Of a stretch of 42,244 nt of DNA, positions 30,230 to 38,144 are shown piece after piece. The translations under genes and the position numbers were made by a program. The notes under the pieces were generated by a model, which worked only from the letters and a program-made list of their open reading frames with translations, was not told the DNA's origin and made no database searches. Origin of the DNA: an uncultured Prevotellaceae bacterium (GTDB lineage: Bacteria > Bacteroidota > Bacteroidia > Bacteroidales > Bacteroidaceae). The DNA is taken from the NCBI GenBank assembly GCA_902764705.1, contig CACWWZ010000042.1, forward strand, positions 1 through 42,244, in the 5' to 3' direction. The number at the start of each line of letters is the position of its first letter. The first letter of the stretch is position 1.

Positions 30230-31711
30230 TTAAAATGCTGCTACAGGTAATACTTTCATTTCAGAAGTCTTCTTTTTCAGTTCAAACCGTCTATAAAATT
30301 CATTATAACAAATTGCCGTATTTTCGTCTGCTTGTGTTGATGTCCAACAACCTACATCTGGTTTTGACCCATACCAACGAGAAGGTAGTATCGATATTCT
30401 ATTAAAACAATGTATACTAGGAAGGAACCATGGGCTTGCATATTGAAGAGGCATTTTTACATGAGAGTTCCTCGCAGCTCTGAATGCAGGAAATGCATTA
30501 TAATCTTGTATCTTAATAAATTGCTCTGACTCGATTCTCTCCAATTCATCCCAATGATTTATATCATCTATGGTGTAATGAGCATGAGGGAAAGGTAAAT
30601 CACGGCAATCTATAGACCATTTAAAAACGCAGTCTCCACCCCACATATTTCGTCCCCAAGCACCTGACGCTATTTTTAATGGTATAATATACCCATGAGT
30701 CCAGCCTTGGGATTTTTCATAATCAGAAGTATCTGTCAAGACTATTTGTGCTATGGCTATCTTAGTGTTACTGCTTTCATGTGCAAAGGTGCCATCTTCA
30801 TAAAGATAATCCCAATTACACATCATATTAATGTCTGTGAAGTAGATATCAAAATGGTCTTCCACAGGGTTAATCCCATTTTCTGCACAATATCTGATAG
30901 CATCCATCAAGCCAAATCGGGCCTCACTCTTTACGAATTGTAGCCATTGGGCATCAGTCATTCTCTTTGCTGCATATAGACAAAAGAAATAGAAGAACAT
31001 CATGTTCTCATAGCCTTTTACCTTATGTTGCTTAAAGGACTCTCGCAATTGGTCTATGGTACATTGAGTTTCTTTGGCTTTTTGCGAAAAGCACTCATTA
31101 TAGCATTTAATGGCTTCTTCGTATTCGCCCATTTTCATAAAAATATCACCCAATAATCTGAGATGGTGTGATGGGATTGAAGCATTAGGTTGAGTATTTA
31201 TCGCTTTCTCTATAAAGCCCTTTGCTTGTTGATATTTCCCTTCATTATAGAAAGATAGGGCAATCGTATAGAGGTCTGTTGGATCTGGTCCTTGTTGAAG
31301 CGTACTTTGAGGATCACTAGCAGGCTGTTGTACGTCTATCTCTGGTATATCAAAGAATGAATCTACATTGAAACTTGACTTGATCTTAGGTTCTTCATTT
31401 CCACTAACATTCATTCCCAAGGCATAAGCAATCGACTCAAATACATAAACAGTCAATTCTTCCTTGTAGCCACAGGAGTCAATGAACTCATGCTCATATT
31501 GCTTGAATTTGGTTTGCCAGCCTTGTTCATTCCTCAAAGCCAAGATTGATTCACCATAACCAGCATTAATCACATCTCGAAGAATCAATTTTGTGGCAGG
31601 CTTCTCCTTGAAAGCCTGGTAATCCAAAAGATAGTTGATTATTTGGATATTCGTCATCATCTCAGCCCCTTTGCTGGCTACTATTTCTTTTATTGCTTTA
31701 TGTAGTTCCAT
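30230..31711 (-). CDS. Shared-domain TPR protein with lectin-like (DUF1566-like) C-terminus
   Basis: 493 residues. Residues 3-100 are the domain shared with the FtsK and 324-residue proteins (HKAIKEIVASKGAEM ... YVFESIAYALGM). Residues about 140-230 are TPRs (DLYTIALSFYNEGKYQQAKG, MKMGEYEEAIKCYNECF). The C-terminal 220 residues include DCVFKWSIDCRDLPFPHAHY and, near the end, GSKPDVGCWTSTQADENTAI followed by CYN, which recalls the W-S-S-T motif of DUF1566/C-type-lectin-like folds. No signal peptide, so cytosolic. It overlaps the channel gene by 14 bases. It may recruit a client through the TPRs and couple it to the FtsK; that is inference. Confidence 0.75.
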   Translation of the reverse strand: MELHKAIKEIVASKGAEMMTNIQIINYLLDYQAFKEKPATKLILRDVINAGYGESILALRNEQGWQTKFKQYEHEFIDSCGYKEELTVYVFESIAYALGMNVSGNEEPKIKSSFNVDSFFDIPEIDVQQPASDPQSTLQQGPDPTDLYTIALSFYNEGKYQQAKGFIEKAINTQPNASIPSHHLRLLGDIFMKMGEYEEAIKCYNECFSQKAKETQCTIDQLRESFKQHKVKGYENMMFFYFFCLYAAKRMTDAQWLQFVKSEARFGLMDAIRYCAENGINPVEDHFDIYFTDINMMCNWDYLYEDGTFAHESSNTKIAIAQIVLTDTSDYEKSQGWTHGYIIPLKIASGAWGRNMWGGDCVFKWSIDCRDLPFPHAHYTIDDINHWDELERIESEQFIKIQDYNAFPAFRAARNSHVKMPLQYASPWFLPSIHCFNRISILPSRWYGSKPDVGCWTSTQADENTAICYNEFYRRFELKKKTSEMKVLPVAAF

Positions 31712-32459
31712 TCTTTTTTGCAGTTTTTTCTTTTCTATTCTTTAATTCATCCATATATCCAGCAGTGATAATACCTGAGGGGAGAGCAATGATTGCAATT
31801 CCAACCAGTGCAGAAATGATACTAATGACTCGTCCAGTCTGTGAAATAGGATACAAGTCGCCATAGCCTACAGTAGTCAACGTACAGGCAGCCCAATAGA
31901 ATGCATCGAAGAAACTATCAAAGAGATATTTGCCAGTCTCAGGGTTGATGTCTTCTTCTGCATTAAACATGATGAGTGCCGTGATGAATATGTAGAAAAT
32001 AGCCAGTGATAAAACTGTGCATAGTATCTTGCTCTGTTTTCTGACCACAGACATTATAATTTCTAAGGGCTCAAAATATCTAATAACCTTGAAAATACGC
32101 AGAATCTTTAGAAGTCTTGACACTCGAACCACCTTGAATGTGGGGCTAAGCAGATTGAATACAGGCAAGATTGATAGTAAATCAATAATGGCCATGGGCG
32201 TAAAAGGATAAATTGCAAAAGCCGCCCATTTGTTTCTCCTGGAATCCATATCGGCTGTTACCCAACGCAACAAATAGTCTACAATAAAACAAATGCCAGA
32301 AATCAAATCGAAATACCAGAAAAGTTTTATCTGGTGTCTGAACATCAAGGGTAATATGCCAATTGCAATAGCAATAAGCATCACAAAATCATACGCTCGT
32401 GAATACTTGTTTGCATTTCGAGGCTCAATAATTCTGTATATGTTTTCACGTAGTTGCAT
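31698..32459 (-). CDS. Voltage-gated potassium channel (six-span, Kv/KvAP type)
   Basis: 253 residues. Six membrane spans; S4 (about 109-129) carries Arg/Lys at every third position (Arg112, Arg115, Lys118, Arg121, Lys124, Arg127), a voltage sensor. The pore loop is FYWAACTLTTVGYGDLYP with the selectivity filter TTVGYGD at 195-201, followed by the inner helix VISIISALVGIAIIALPSG with its Gly and PSG bend. The tail is short, with no cyclic-nucleotide domain. It conducts K+ across the inner membrane when depolarised. It sits between HxsC and the TPR protein, overlapping the latter, and follows a 99-base gap that has a weak promoter-like element. Confidence 0.93.
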   Translation of the reverse strand: MQLRENIYRIIEPRNANKYSRAYDFVMLIAIAIGILPLMFRHQIKLFWYFDLISGICFIVDYLLRWVTADMDSRRNKWAAFAIYPFTPMAIIDLLSILPVFNLLSPTFKVVRVSRLLKILRIFKVIRYFEPLEIIMSVVRKQSKILCTVLSLAIFYIFITALIMFNAEEDINPETGKYLFDSFFDAFYWAACTLTTVGYGDLYPISQTGRVISIISALVGIAIIALPSGIITAGYMDELKNRKEKTAKKNGTT

Positions 32460-32482
32460 AGTAATCTTAGTTATTGACTATG

Positions 32483-32490
32483 CAAAAATA
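32483..32490 (-). promoter_or_regulatory. Possible -7 element before the channel gene
   Basis: Minus strand TATTTTTG, 24 bases before the channel ATG. No TTTG at -33. It lies in the only sizeable gap (32460-32558) of the block, so an internal promoter is possible. Confidence 0.3.
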
Positions 32491-32558
32491 GAAAAAAAAT
32501 GTAATATTGTGATGAAAAAATAAAGAAAAGTTGAAAATATGGCCTAATTTCTTGGAAA

Positions 32559-33437
32559 TTAGATATTTTGAACGTATGGTTTTAATCCTAAATAGGTCTT
32601 TTTTGATGTTGCAAATAATCCACAACATTTCTCTTTCAATACGCAACTATCGCATATATTCAGGTATTTGGTTTTCCAATCAGAGATGCTTTGAGTAGCA
32701 TATTGATGATAATCTATAGGGAGCAGACAAAGTGGAATATTGAAAATTGTAGCAGGAATATCCCATCCTTCCAATATTTCAACCGCCTTACACAAGTGAT
32801 TAATATATTCAATGGGTTCAACCCACACATGGTTGGCATTGCTGGTAGCATAGCCTGTATCCTCCATTCCCATCCAGGCCACCCATGAAACGAAATAGAG
32901 ATTCTTGAAAATAAACTCTGCCATCTGGGGAAGACGCATATAGTTGAGTTTATTGATAACCACTCGCAACTCTATGGCAATACCCTCATCAGCTAAGTTA
33001 TAGAGGCCAAGCATGGTTTCATTAAATGCTCCTTTTGCACCTGCTATCTTATCATGATCGCCAACGTAGTCGGAATGCAATGGCACTCCAATAAAGACCT
33101 TATCACCTCCTGCCATCTTTAACTGATGGGCAAAATCATGGTCTGCAAAAGATCTGCCATTACTCAATATCTGTATGTCTGTGTCTGGTAATTCTTCTCG
33201 GACCATTCGCACCAATTCGAAAAATCTTTCCCCGGCCAAAGTCGGTTCACCTCCAGTAATACATACTACTTTTGTTTCTTTGGGTGCAGATTTGATAAGG
33301 GCTACATTTTTCTTGAAATAGTAATCGAAGTCATCCTTCTTCTTTGGAGGTTGACAGCACATGACGCAATGGTTGTTGCACTGGTCTGTAACAAACAAGA
33401 CGTTGCTATTCGAATCTATTTCAAACTTCTCCTTCAT
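32559..33437 (-). CDS. hxsC: His-Xaa-Ser system radical SAM maturase HxsC
   Basis: 292 residues from the ATG at 33437, which overlaps the HxsB stop as ATGA; the frame extends to a TTG at 33446. The radical-SAM cluster is VTDQCNNHCVMCCQPP with Cys20, Cys24 and Cys27, then the GGEPTLAG SAM-binding motif and VFIGVPLHSDYVGDHD. A second cluster region at the end (CDSCVLKEKCCGLF) could hold an auxiliary Fe-S centre. The assignment to HxsC is from family memory (TIGR03977) plus context: it lies with HxsB, HxsD and an HxS-repeat substrate. It would modify HxsA, probably on its His-Xaa-Ser repeats, by a chemistry not yet visible from sequence. Confidence 0.82.
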   Translation of the reverse strand: MKEKFEIDSNSNVLFVTDQCNNHCVMCCQPPKKKDDFDYYFKKNVALIKSAPKETKVVCITGGEPTLAGERFFELVRMVREELPDTDIQILSNGRSFADHDFAHQLKMAGGDKVFIGVPLHSDYVGDHDKIAGAKGAFNETMLGLYNLADEGIAIELRVVINKLNYMRLPQMAEFIFKNLYFVSWVAWMGMEDTGYATSNANHVWVEPIEYINHLCKAVEILEGWDIPATIFNIPLCLLPIDYHQYATQSISDWKTKYLNICDSCVLKEKCCGLFATSKKTYLGLKPYVQNI

Positions 33438-34834
33438 CGCAACCAACTTTTAAAAATAGGCATCACTTCATCTTTTCTCTCAATAATCAAAGAGATAAGA
33501 TGCTCGATAATTGCCTTATTCTTTTTACAGACAAATGATGATGGACGGAAGCCATACATATCACCCTGAGTAGAATGATGGCGAACTGGGTCTGCGCCAC
33601 AAAATGCTTTCACTGGGCAGTCAGAACAGCCTGCCAGCGCTTCATTGGCCCATATTTTTCCTATTTTACGAACCTTCTCACCATAAACTATATCTTCATA
33701 CTCGTCTGAAATCTTGCCCAAACGGAAGGTAAAATCACCATTCTCAGCGAGCATTCTCGACTCGTCGGAGGCATAGACATATCCATCATAATTGTAGATG
33801 AGCACGGAATTAACTGTGCCAGCTGGTGACTGCAAATCCACAAATCCTGTGGTGTAAGGTGTCAACATCTTACGAAGAATAATTGAGGCATAGACCTCTC
33901 TGAAGAAAGTCCCTTGTTTGTTCAACTCTATAATATAATCAAATGCCTCTTTATAAAAGTCTACAAAACGCTCATTATAACGCTCCCAATTATCATTCTC
34001 TGTTGCCAGACCATATGGATTCAATGCTCGAAGGAAAATATCAGTAAAACCATCCTTTACATATTCGTCTACTATTTCTTTAGGATAGTCTAATGCCAGT
34101 TCCGAAGTGGTCATCAAAGCAGAAACAGCCTCATGCCCCAATACTTCACGTGCTTTTTGGATACCGGTCATTGTCTTTTCATAACTATCTTCTCGACCTC
34201 GATTTTTGTTATGAATAAAAGATGGGCCATCTAATGACGTGGAAATAAGCACATGGTACTGCTTGCAAAGCTCGAGTAATTCATCTGACAAAGAGCGGCA
34301 ATTAGTGCATAGCACATAGGACAACTCTCTGCCTTCCTGTTGATTGATTTCTTCTGCCTTTTCTATTCCATATCGGATTAGTTTTGGCTCCAAGCTTGGT
34401 TCACCACCTTGAAACTCCATAGTGAGACAAGGAGAAGGAGAACGAAACATAAGCTTTACGGATGCTTCCATCATTTCATTACTCATAGAACAATGAATGC
34501 TGCCCTCTTCTCTACTGGATGCTTGGCAATAAACACAATTCTGATTACACCTAAGCGTCAAAACAAAAATATGAAGGGCAGTTCTATCGTCTAGAAAACT
34601 CTTTTTCAGCCTTAACCTTGAAGCATAGATATCAAGAAGAGAGGGTAATAACTCTTCTGAAATAAAGAAATTGGATACCAGTGATTTGCAGAGTTCTTCA
34701 TCGTCAAGAGTGTGGTCAACTATCTTTTGCGTTGTCCCTATTGGGGTAATCAGCATATCTCCCAATTCATTTACCAAAACCTCTTTTCCAGACAGTTTGG
34801 TAAAGTTGAATGGCAACAGCGCATACTTCTTCAT
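33434..34834 (-). CDS. hxsB: His-Xaa-Ser system radical SAM/SPASM-like maturase HxsB
   Basis: 466 residues. Radical-SAM cluster LRCNQNCVYCQAS with Cys96, Cys100 and Cys103, followed by EFQGGEPSLEPKLIRYG and STSLDGPSFIHNKNRG (the SLDG motif of peptide-modifying family members). The C-terminal CSDCPVKAFCGADPVRHHST and later FVCKKN are SPASM-like ligands for auxiliary clusters. The N-terminal 80 residues (FTKLSGKEVLVNELGD) resemble the RRE-like or peptide-binding extension found in HxsB (TIGR03978). It overlaps HxsD and HxsC by four bases each, showing tight coupling. Together HxsB and HxsC are the presumed modification enzymes for HxsA. Confidence 0.85.
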   Translation of the reverse strand: MKKYALLPFNFTKLSGKEVLVNELGDMLITPIGTTQKIVDHTLDDEELCKSLVSNFFISEELLPSLLDIYASRLRLKKSFLDDRTALHIFVLTLRCNQNCVYCQASSREEGSIHCSMSNEMMEASVKLMFRSPSPCLTMEFQGGEPSLEPKLIRYGIEKAEEINQQEGRELSYVLCTNCRSLSDELLELCKQYHVLISTSLDGPSFIHNKNRGREDSYEKTMTGIQKAREVLGHEAVSALMTTSELALDYPKEIVDEYVKDGFTDIFLRALNPYGLATENDNWERYNERFVDFYKEAFDYIIELNKQGTFFREVYASIILRKMLTPYTTGFVDLQSPAGTVNSVLIYNYDGYVYASDESRMLAENGDFTFRLGKISDEYEDIVYGEKVRKIGKIWANEALAGCSDCPVKAFCGADPVRHHSTQGDMYGFRPSSFVCKKNKAIIEHLISLIIERKDEVMPIFKSWLR

Positions 34835-35121
34835 GCAGTGATTTCCTCTTCGGTTATGTCATCAAAATCTCCGAATGCCTTAGCATAAAGGATATTTCGG
34901 ATGTCTTTCGTTTCAGTTTCTATTTGTTCTCGAAGTTTGAAATCATTTAGTTTCTCAAAGAATAAATGTTTGAAAAAAGACTCGTCATCTATTCCTTCAA
35001 TTGTTATGTTTTCATTTTCTCCATCAAAATGCCTTTCTATGGTATATTGATTAGAAAACCAATATACCACCTTCGAGATACAACTATCAGAGTATATTTT
35101 TCTGTCTATCTGGAGTATCAT
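34831..35121 (-). CDS. hxsD: His-Xaa-Ser system protein HxsD
   Basis: 96 residues. Short, with the strand-rich start LQIDRKIYSDSCISKVVYWF, SNQYTIERHFDG, and the helical FFKHLFFEKLNDFKLREQIE, then an acidic C-terminus (IRNILYAKAF, DDITEEEITA). Its length, its place between HxsA and HxsB, and the 'YSxxxIxKxxYWFS' start fit HxsD (TIGR03976) as I remember it. Such a small partner likely binds or presents the substrate to the radical-SAM enzymes. It overlaps both HxsA (ATGA) and HxsB (ATGA). Confidence 0.75.
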   Translation of the reverse strand: MILQIDRKIYSDSCISKVVYWFSNQYTIERHFDGENENITIEGIDDESFFKHLFFEKLNDFKLREQIETETKDIRNILYAKAFGDFDDITEEEITA

Positions 35122-36029
35122 TTCTTTTTGATTGACTTTAATTTGTTTATTGTTGGTGTATCAGGTATGCCTGTTGCTTCGAGTCTATTGTATGCCTGGA
35201 ACACCTTTATGGCCATTACAATTTCGCTATTAAACACAGCTTGCCCATTTTTATACACCACCTTATTTGGATCTGGGGCGTAACCGGCTGATGTCAATAG
35301 TTTTATTAATGTTGTTACGTCAAAGCCACTAACTCCATCTGCCATATCACGGAATCCTAGTTCTATGGTTGTTTTGTTTTCATCCCATGCCTGAAGAGCT
35401 AATTGAGTGGCGTTGTCTGCATTTCCCGATTGCTTCATACCTGCATCTTTCTGGAAATGTTTAACTGCTTTCACCATATTGGCATCATACAAGGGGTAAC
35501 CAGATTTTGTCTTAATCTGGTTCCTCTTCAAATAGAATTTTGAAACCAACAGGTCTGCCAGAGTTTTTACATCAGCTCCATAGATTCCATTTTTAATAGT
35601 TCTATCACCCAAAGAATAATCAGCAGGTGTCTTTGCTTTCGGAGCAGAGTATAAGCTACTAACACCTGAAGAGGCTCTGCTACTTGAACTACTGCTTGAA
35701 CTGGAATAATGCGAACTACGCGAACTTGAATAGTGAGATGAGTGCGAACTGTGACTACGATAACCAGAACTATGCGAACTGTGACTACGATGAGAACTAT
35801 GACTACGATGAGAGTAATGAGCAGAAACCATTGTCATTCTCCCTGAAGGACTGACTTTGACTACATTCTTCATCACTTTGCGCTTGATGGCTCCAATCTC
35901 ATCAGCGTCATCTTCATCTAAATCTGAATCTGGAAGAAACGGATTTTGAGCCTTGGCTTGACTATGAAATAAAGAAAAGGCCGATGTCAACAGAATTGAT
36001 CTGATTATCTTCTTCGTTATTTTACTCAT
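35118..36029 (-). CDS. hxsA: His-Xaa-Ser repeat protein HxsA, secreted peptidoglycan-binding substrate
   Basis: 303 residues. Signal peptide MSKITKKIIRSILLTSAFSL to AKA-Q at about 27. An acidic stretch (PDSDLDEDDADE) is followed by ten H-x-S motifs: His71, 74, 77, 80, 83, 86, 93, 96, 99 and 107 (SHRSHSSHRS and variants), ending in a nine-Ser run. Two peptidoglycan-binding-1-like repeats follow: IYGADVKTLADLLV to MVKAVKHFQKDAG, and VSGFDVTTLIKLLTSAGY to AIKVFQAYNRLEATG. It is thus an exported wall-binding protein whose repeat region is the expected target of HxsB/HxsC. It overlaps the membrane TPR gene by eight bases. Substrate identity follows the known Hxs systems. Confidence 0.88.
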   Translation of the reverse strand: MSKITKKIIRSILLTSAFSLFHSQAKAQNPFLPDSDLDEDDADEIGAIKRKVMKNVVKVSPSGRMTMVSAHYSHRSHSSHRSHSSHSSGYRSHSSHSSHYSSSRSSHYSSSSSSSSSRASSGVSSLYSAPKAKTPADYSLGDRTIKNGIYGADVKTLADLLVSKFYLKRNQIKTKSGYPLYDANMVKAVKHFQKDAGMKQSGNADNATQLALQAWDENKTTIELGFRDMADGVSGFDVTTLIKLLTSAGYAPDPNKVVYKNGQAVFNSEIVMAIKVFQAYNRLEATGIPDTPTINKLKSIKKK

Positions 36030-36996
36030 AGCTCTTCTTCTTTATAAAGTTCAACCAATAATCATCTGGCGATAATAATAACAAATCTAGAAGCAATTTT
36101 TTTCCATTCTCGTCAAGAACTCCATTATTTGCAGAAAGAATGCTAATGAGATTATTACGACCATTATCTACTTTTTCAGAAATGATTGTTTCCACTTCTT
36201 CTAATTTCATCTGCAATCTTTCTTTATCTTTTTTCTCGAGGTTTAATTGCATCTCTGATTGCAAAACATGATAGGCATGAAGCAAGCTTTTGTTATCCGT
36301 TTTCCCTTCTTTCAATAGTTTCTCTATCACATCATCTATTTTTCCTAAGGCATCTTCTTTATAGCTTCCACTATTCAAGGCATTATAGCCATTATATGCC
36401 TCTTTATAGCTTTCGATTGCATTATCGTAATCGCCGCTATTTAAGAAGGAATCTCCTGTAAACACTCTGTTCTGAAATTTTTCTCTTTCCTCAGAAGCAT
36501 TCCATAAGCTAAAGCCTGCAATAGTACATATAAGCAACACGGTAAAAACTACAGCCATTTTTTTATAAGGCGGTTGTTTCGATTCTTCAGTATGTGTTAG
36601 TCGTGAATTCTTTGGTTTTAAGGTTCTATACTTTTCTGGCTGAGGCTTTGCGTGATTCTTAAGATATGGCTTATTTTCACAAATACCGATGCCATATGCT
36701 ATGGAATATAAAATATATTGTACTATCACATCTTTATATCCATAAGAATCAGAGATATCTTTTGAAAAAGACTTGATTTTCAAATGTAAATCATCCTTAG
36801 GCGTAATCGCCAGAACTTTGTCGCCAAACCCTAACTTAATACAATTTCTTAGTATTGTTTTGACAGCATTTTGCTCTTCCATTGACACAACGTCGTTCAT
36901 GATGTTCACCATCCGAACATCTTTCACAACATCCTTACCGTAAATACCAACAATTATTTTGATGGCCTCTGGTAACGTCTTTGGGTCCTTCGTCAT
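36022..36996 (-). CDS. Shared-domain membrane protein with TPR-like region
   Basis: 324 residues. Residues 8-105 are the domain shared with the FtsK and the 493-residue protein (LPEAIKIIVGIYGKDVV to YILYSIAYGIGI). A single membrane span follows at about 145-166 (MAVVFTVLLICTIAGFSLW). The outer or periplasmic C-terminal part has TPR-like helices (SFLNSGDYDNAIESYKEAYN, YHVLQSEMQLNLEKK) to the end. The topology would put the shared domain in the cytoplasm and the TPRs outside, next to the exported HxsA encoded just downstream. It lies two bases below the PP2C gene. It could be the link between the phospho-signalling genes and the Hxs genes. Confidence 0.75.
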   Translation of the reverse strand: MTKDPKTLPEAIKIIVGIYGKDVVKDVRMVNIMNDVVSMEEQNAVKTILRNCIKLGFGDKVLAITPKDDLHLKIKSFSKDISDSYGYKDVIVQYILYSIAYGIGICENKPYLKNHAKPQPEKYRTLKPKNSRLTHTEESKQPPYKKMAVVFTVLLICTIAGFSLWNASEEREKFQNRVFTGDSFLNSGDYDNAIESYKEAYNGYNALNSGSYKEDALGKIDDVIEKLLKEGKTDNKSLLHAYHVLQSEMQLNLEKKDKERLQMKLEEVETIISEKVDNGRNNLISILSANNGVLDENGKKLLLDLLLLSPDDYWLNFIKKKSYE

Positions 36997-36998
36997 TA

Positions 36999-38141
36999 TT
37001 AATTAGTTTTGCTTGCCTCTTTTGAATATTGCTGCATCAGCAAATCATACTTATAAAGTAATTTTACACGTCCTTCGTTAGCTCGTTCAATGTCTTTTCG
37101 AGCGTAGTCGAGATCTATCCGGCTTTTCTTGTCGGCAACGGATTCAATGCCTGCTATCTTTTCCTCCAGCTTTTGGATTCGTTCATCTGTTTGGCGGATG
37201 CTTTCAACGATAATATCTATCTGGTACTGAATGAAATCTGTGATATGGGCTTTTAGTTCATCAGTATTATAAATGAAAGCTATCGACATGTCGTCCTTAC
37301 TGCCTATCTTGCTGAGTTGAGGCAAGTCGGATTCAATAGATTTAGTGGTCTCTTCAAGCCCTTCTGTCACCAGCATCTTCACCACCTGAATATAGAAGTT
37401 TACCAGGTTGGCATCCTCACCAAAGGAATCGTCCATTCCATCAGAACCCAAGAAGACAGCCATCGGGTAATGGCCATCACCTTCGTAGCAATAGCGGAAC
37501 TCGTTGATGGCATTGGAATCGCAGATAGAGGTGGTTTTATTCAAGAAGCATCTGTCATCCCAAGGTATTGGCTCATGCCAGAAAGGCTCCTGCTGGAATG
37601 AGATACACTTGCCATCACCAAGGTGGAAAGCGAACCAATAGTCTGGAGTCTGCACATAGACCATCAGCGTACAGCCATATAGTTTCTCAAAGGTCTCGCT
37701 GGTAGTGAGCTCGTCCAGATACTTTTGAGGTACATGTTCCTGCTCCCACTCGCTGACTGGCGTATTGGCAGCATGCTCAGCAATCTTCTGGTTCCATTGA
37801 TAGATAATGGACGAGAACAACTGGCGAAAAGCGACATCTATGGGTGTCTGCTTCTTAATGACCTCTTCTGATGTAATGGCTCCCTGTGCTGTATAGGGCT
37901 TTCCAACGAACAGAGCCTTATCGATGTTCTCTACGAAAGTCTTGATGGAATCGCTTATCACTTCGGTTGCCAAACGAGCCCCCACGTCACTGCGGAAGTA
38001 ACGTTCGCCACCATGACCATCGCACACGATGGCCAAGGCCAGCCCATCATCGTAGACTGCACTGAAGGAGGCATCCTGACAAGGCTTGTTATCTGCCTTG
38101 TGGCTTTCTCCCTGGCAAGAGAAGTGATAACTTTGGATCAT
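36999..38141 (-). CDS. PP2C-type Ser/Thr phosphatase of a TerY-P triad
   Basis: 380 residues. PP2C metal-binding motifs are present in order: NKPCQDASF (Asp23), IVCDGHGGERYF (Asp41), FHLGDGKCI, GSDGMDDSFG and GSKDDMSIAF (last metal Asp). The C-terminal 70 residues (about 310-378) form a coiled coil (RIQKLEEKIAGIESVAD). It hydrolyses phospho-Ser/Thr in Mn/Mg-dependent fashion. It starts three bases after the vWA gene stop and follows the kinase gene, the TerY-P triad order, so it probably counters the kinase on a shared substrate. The coiled coil may bind the membrane TPR protein. Confidence 0.9.
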   Translation of the reverse strand: MIQSYHFSCQGESHKADNKPCQDASFSAVYDDGLALAIVCDGHGGERYFRSDVGARLATEVISDSIKTFVENIDKALFVGKPYTAQGAITSEEVIKKQTPIDVAFRQLFSSIIYQWNQKIAEHAANTPVSEWEQEHVPQKYLDELTTSETFEKLYGCTLMVYVQTPDYWFAFHLGDGKCISFQQEPFWHEPIPWDDRCFLNKTTSICDSNAINEFRYCYEGDGHYPMAVFLGSDGMDDSFGEDANLVNFYIQVVKMLVTEGLEETTKSIESDLPQLSKIGSKDDMSIAFIYNTDELKAHITDFIQYQIDIIVESIRQTDERIQKLEEKIAGIESVADKKSRIDLDYARKDIERANEGRVKLLYKYDLLMQQYSKEASKTN

Positions 38142-38144
38142 CTA

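Noticed and set aside
32559-34834. Radical SAM pair considered as an anaerobic sulfatase maturase or a PQQ/mycofactocin-type system
   Set aside because: The neighbouring HxS-repeat protein and HxsD-like protein fit the His-Xaa-Ser system better, and no sulfatase is present.
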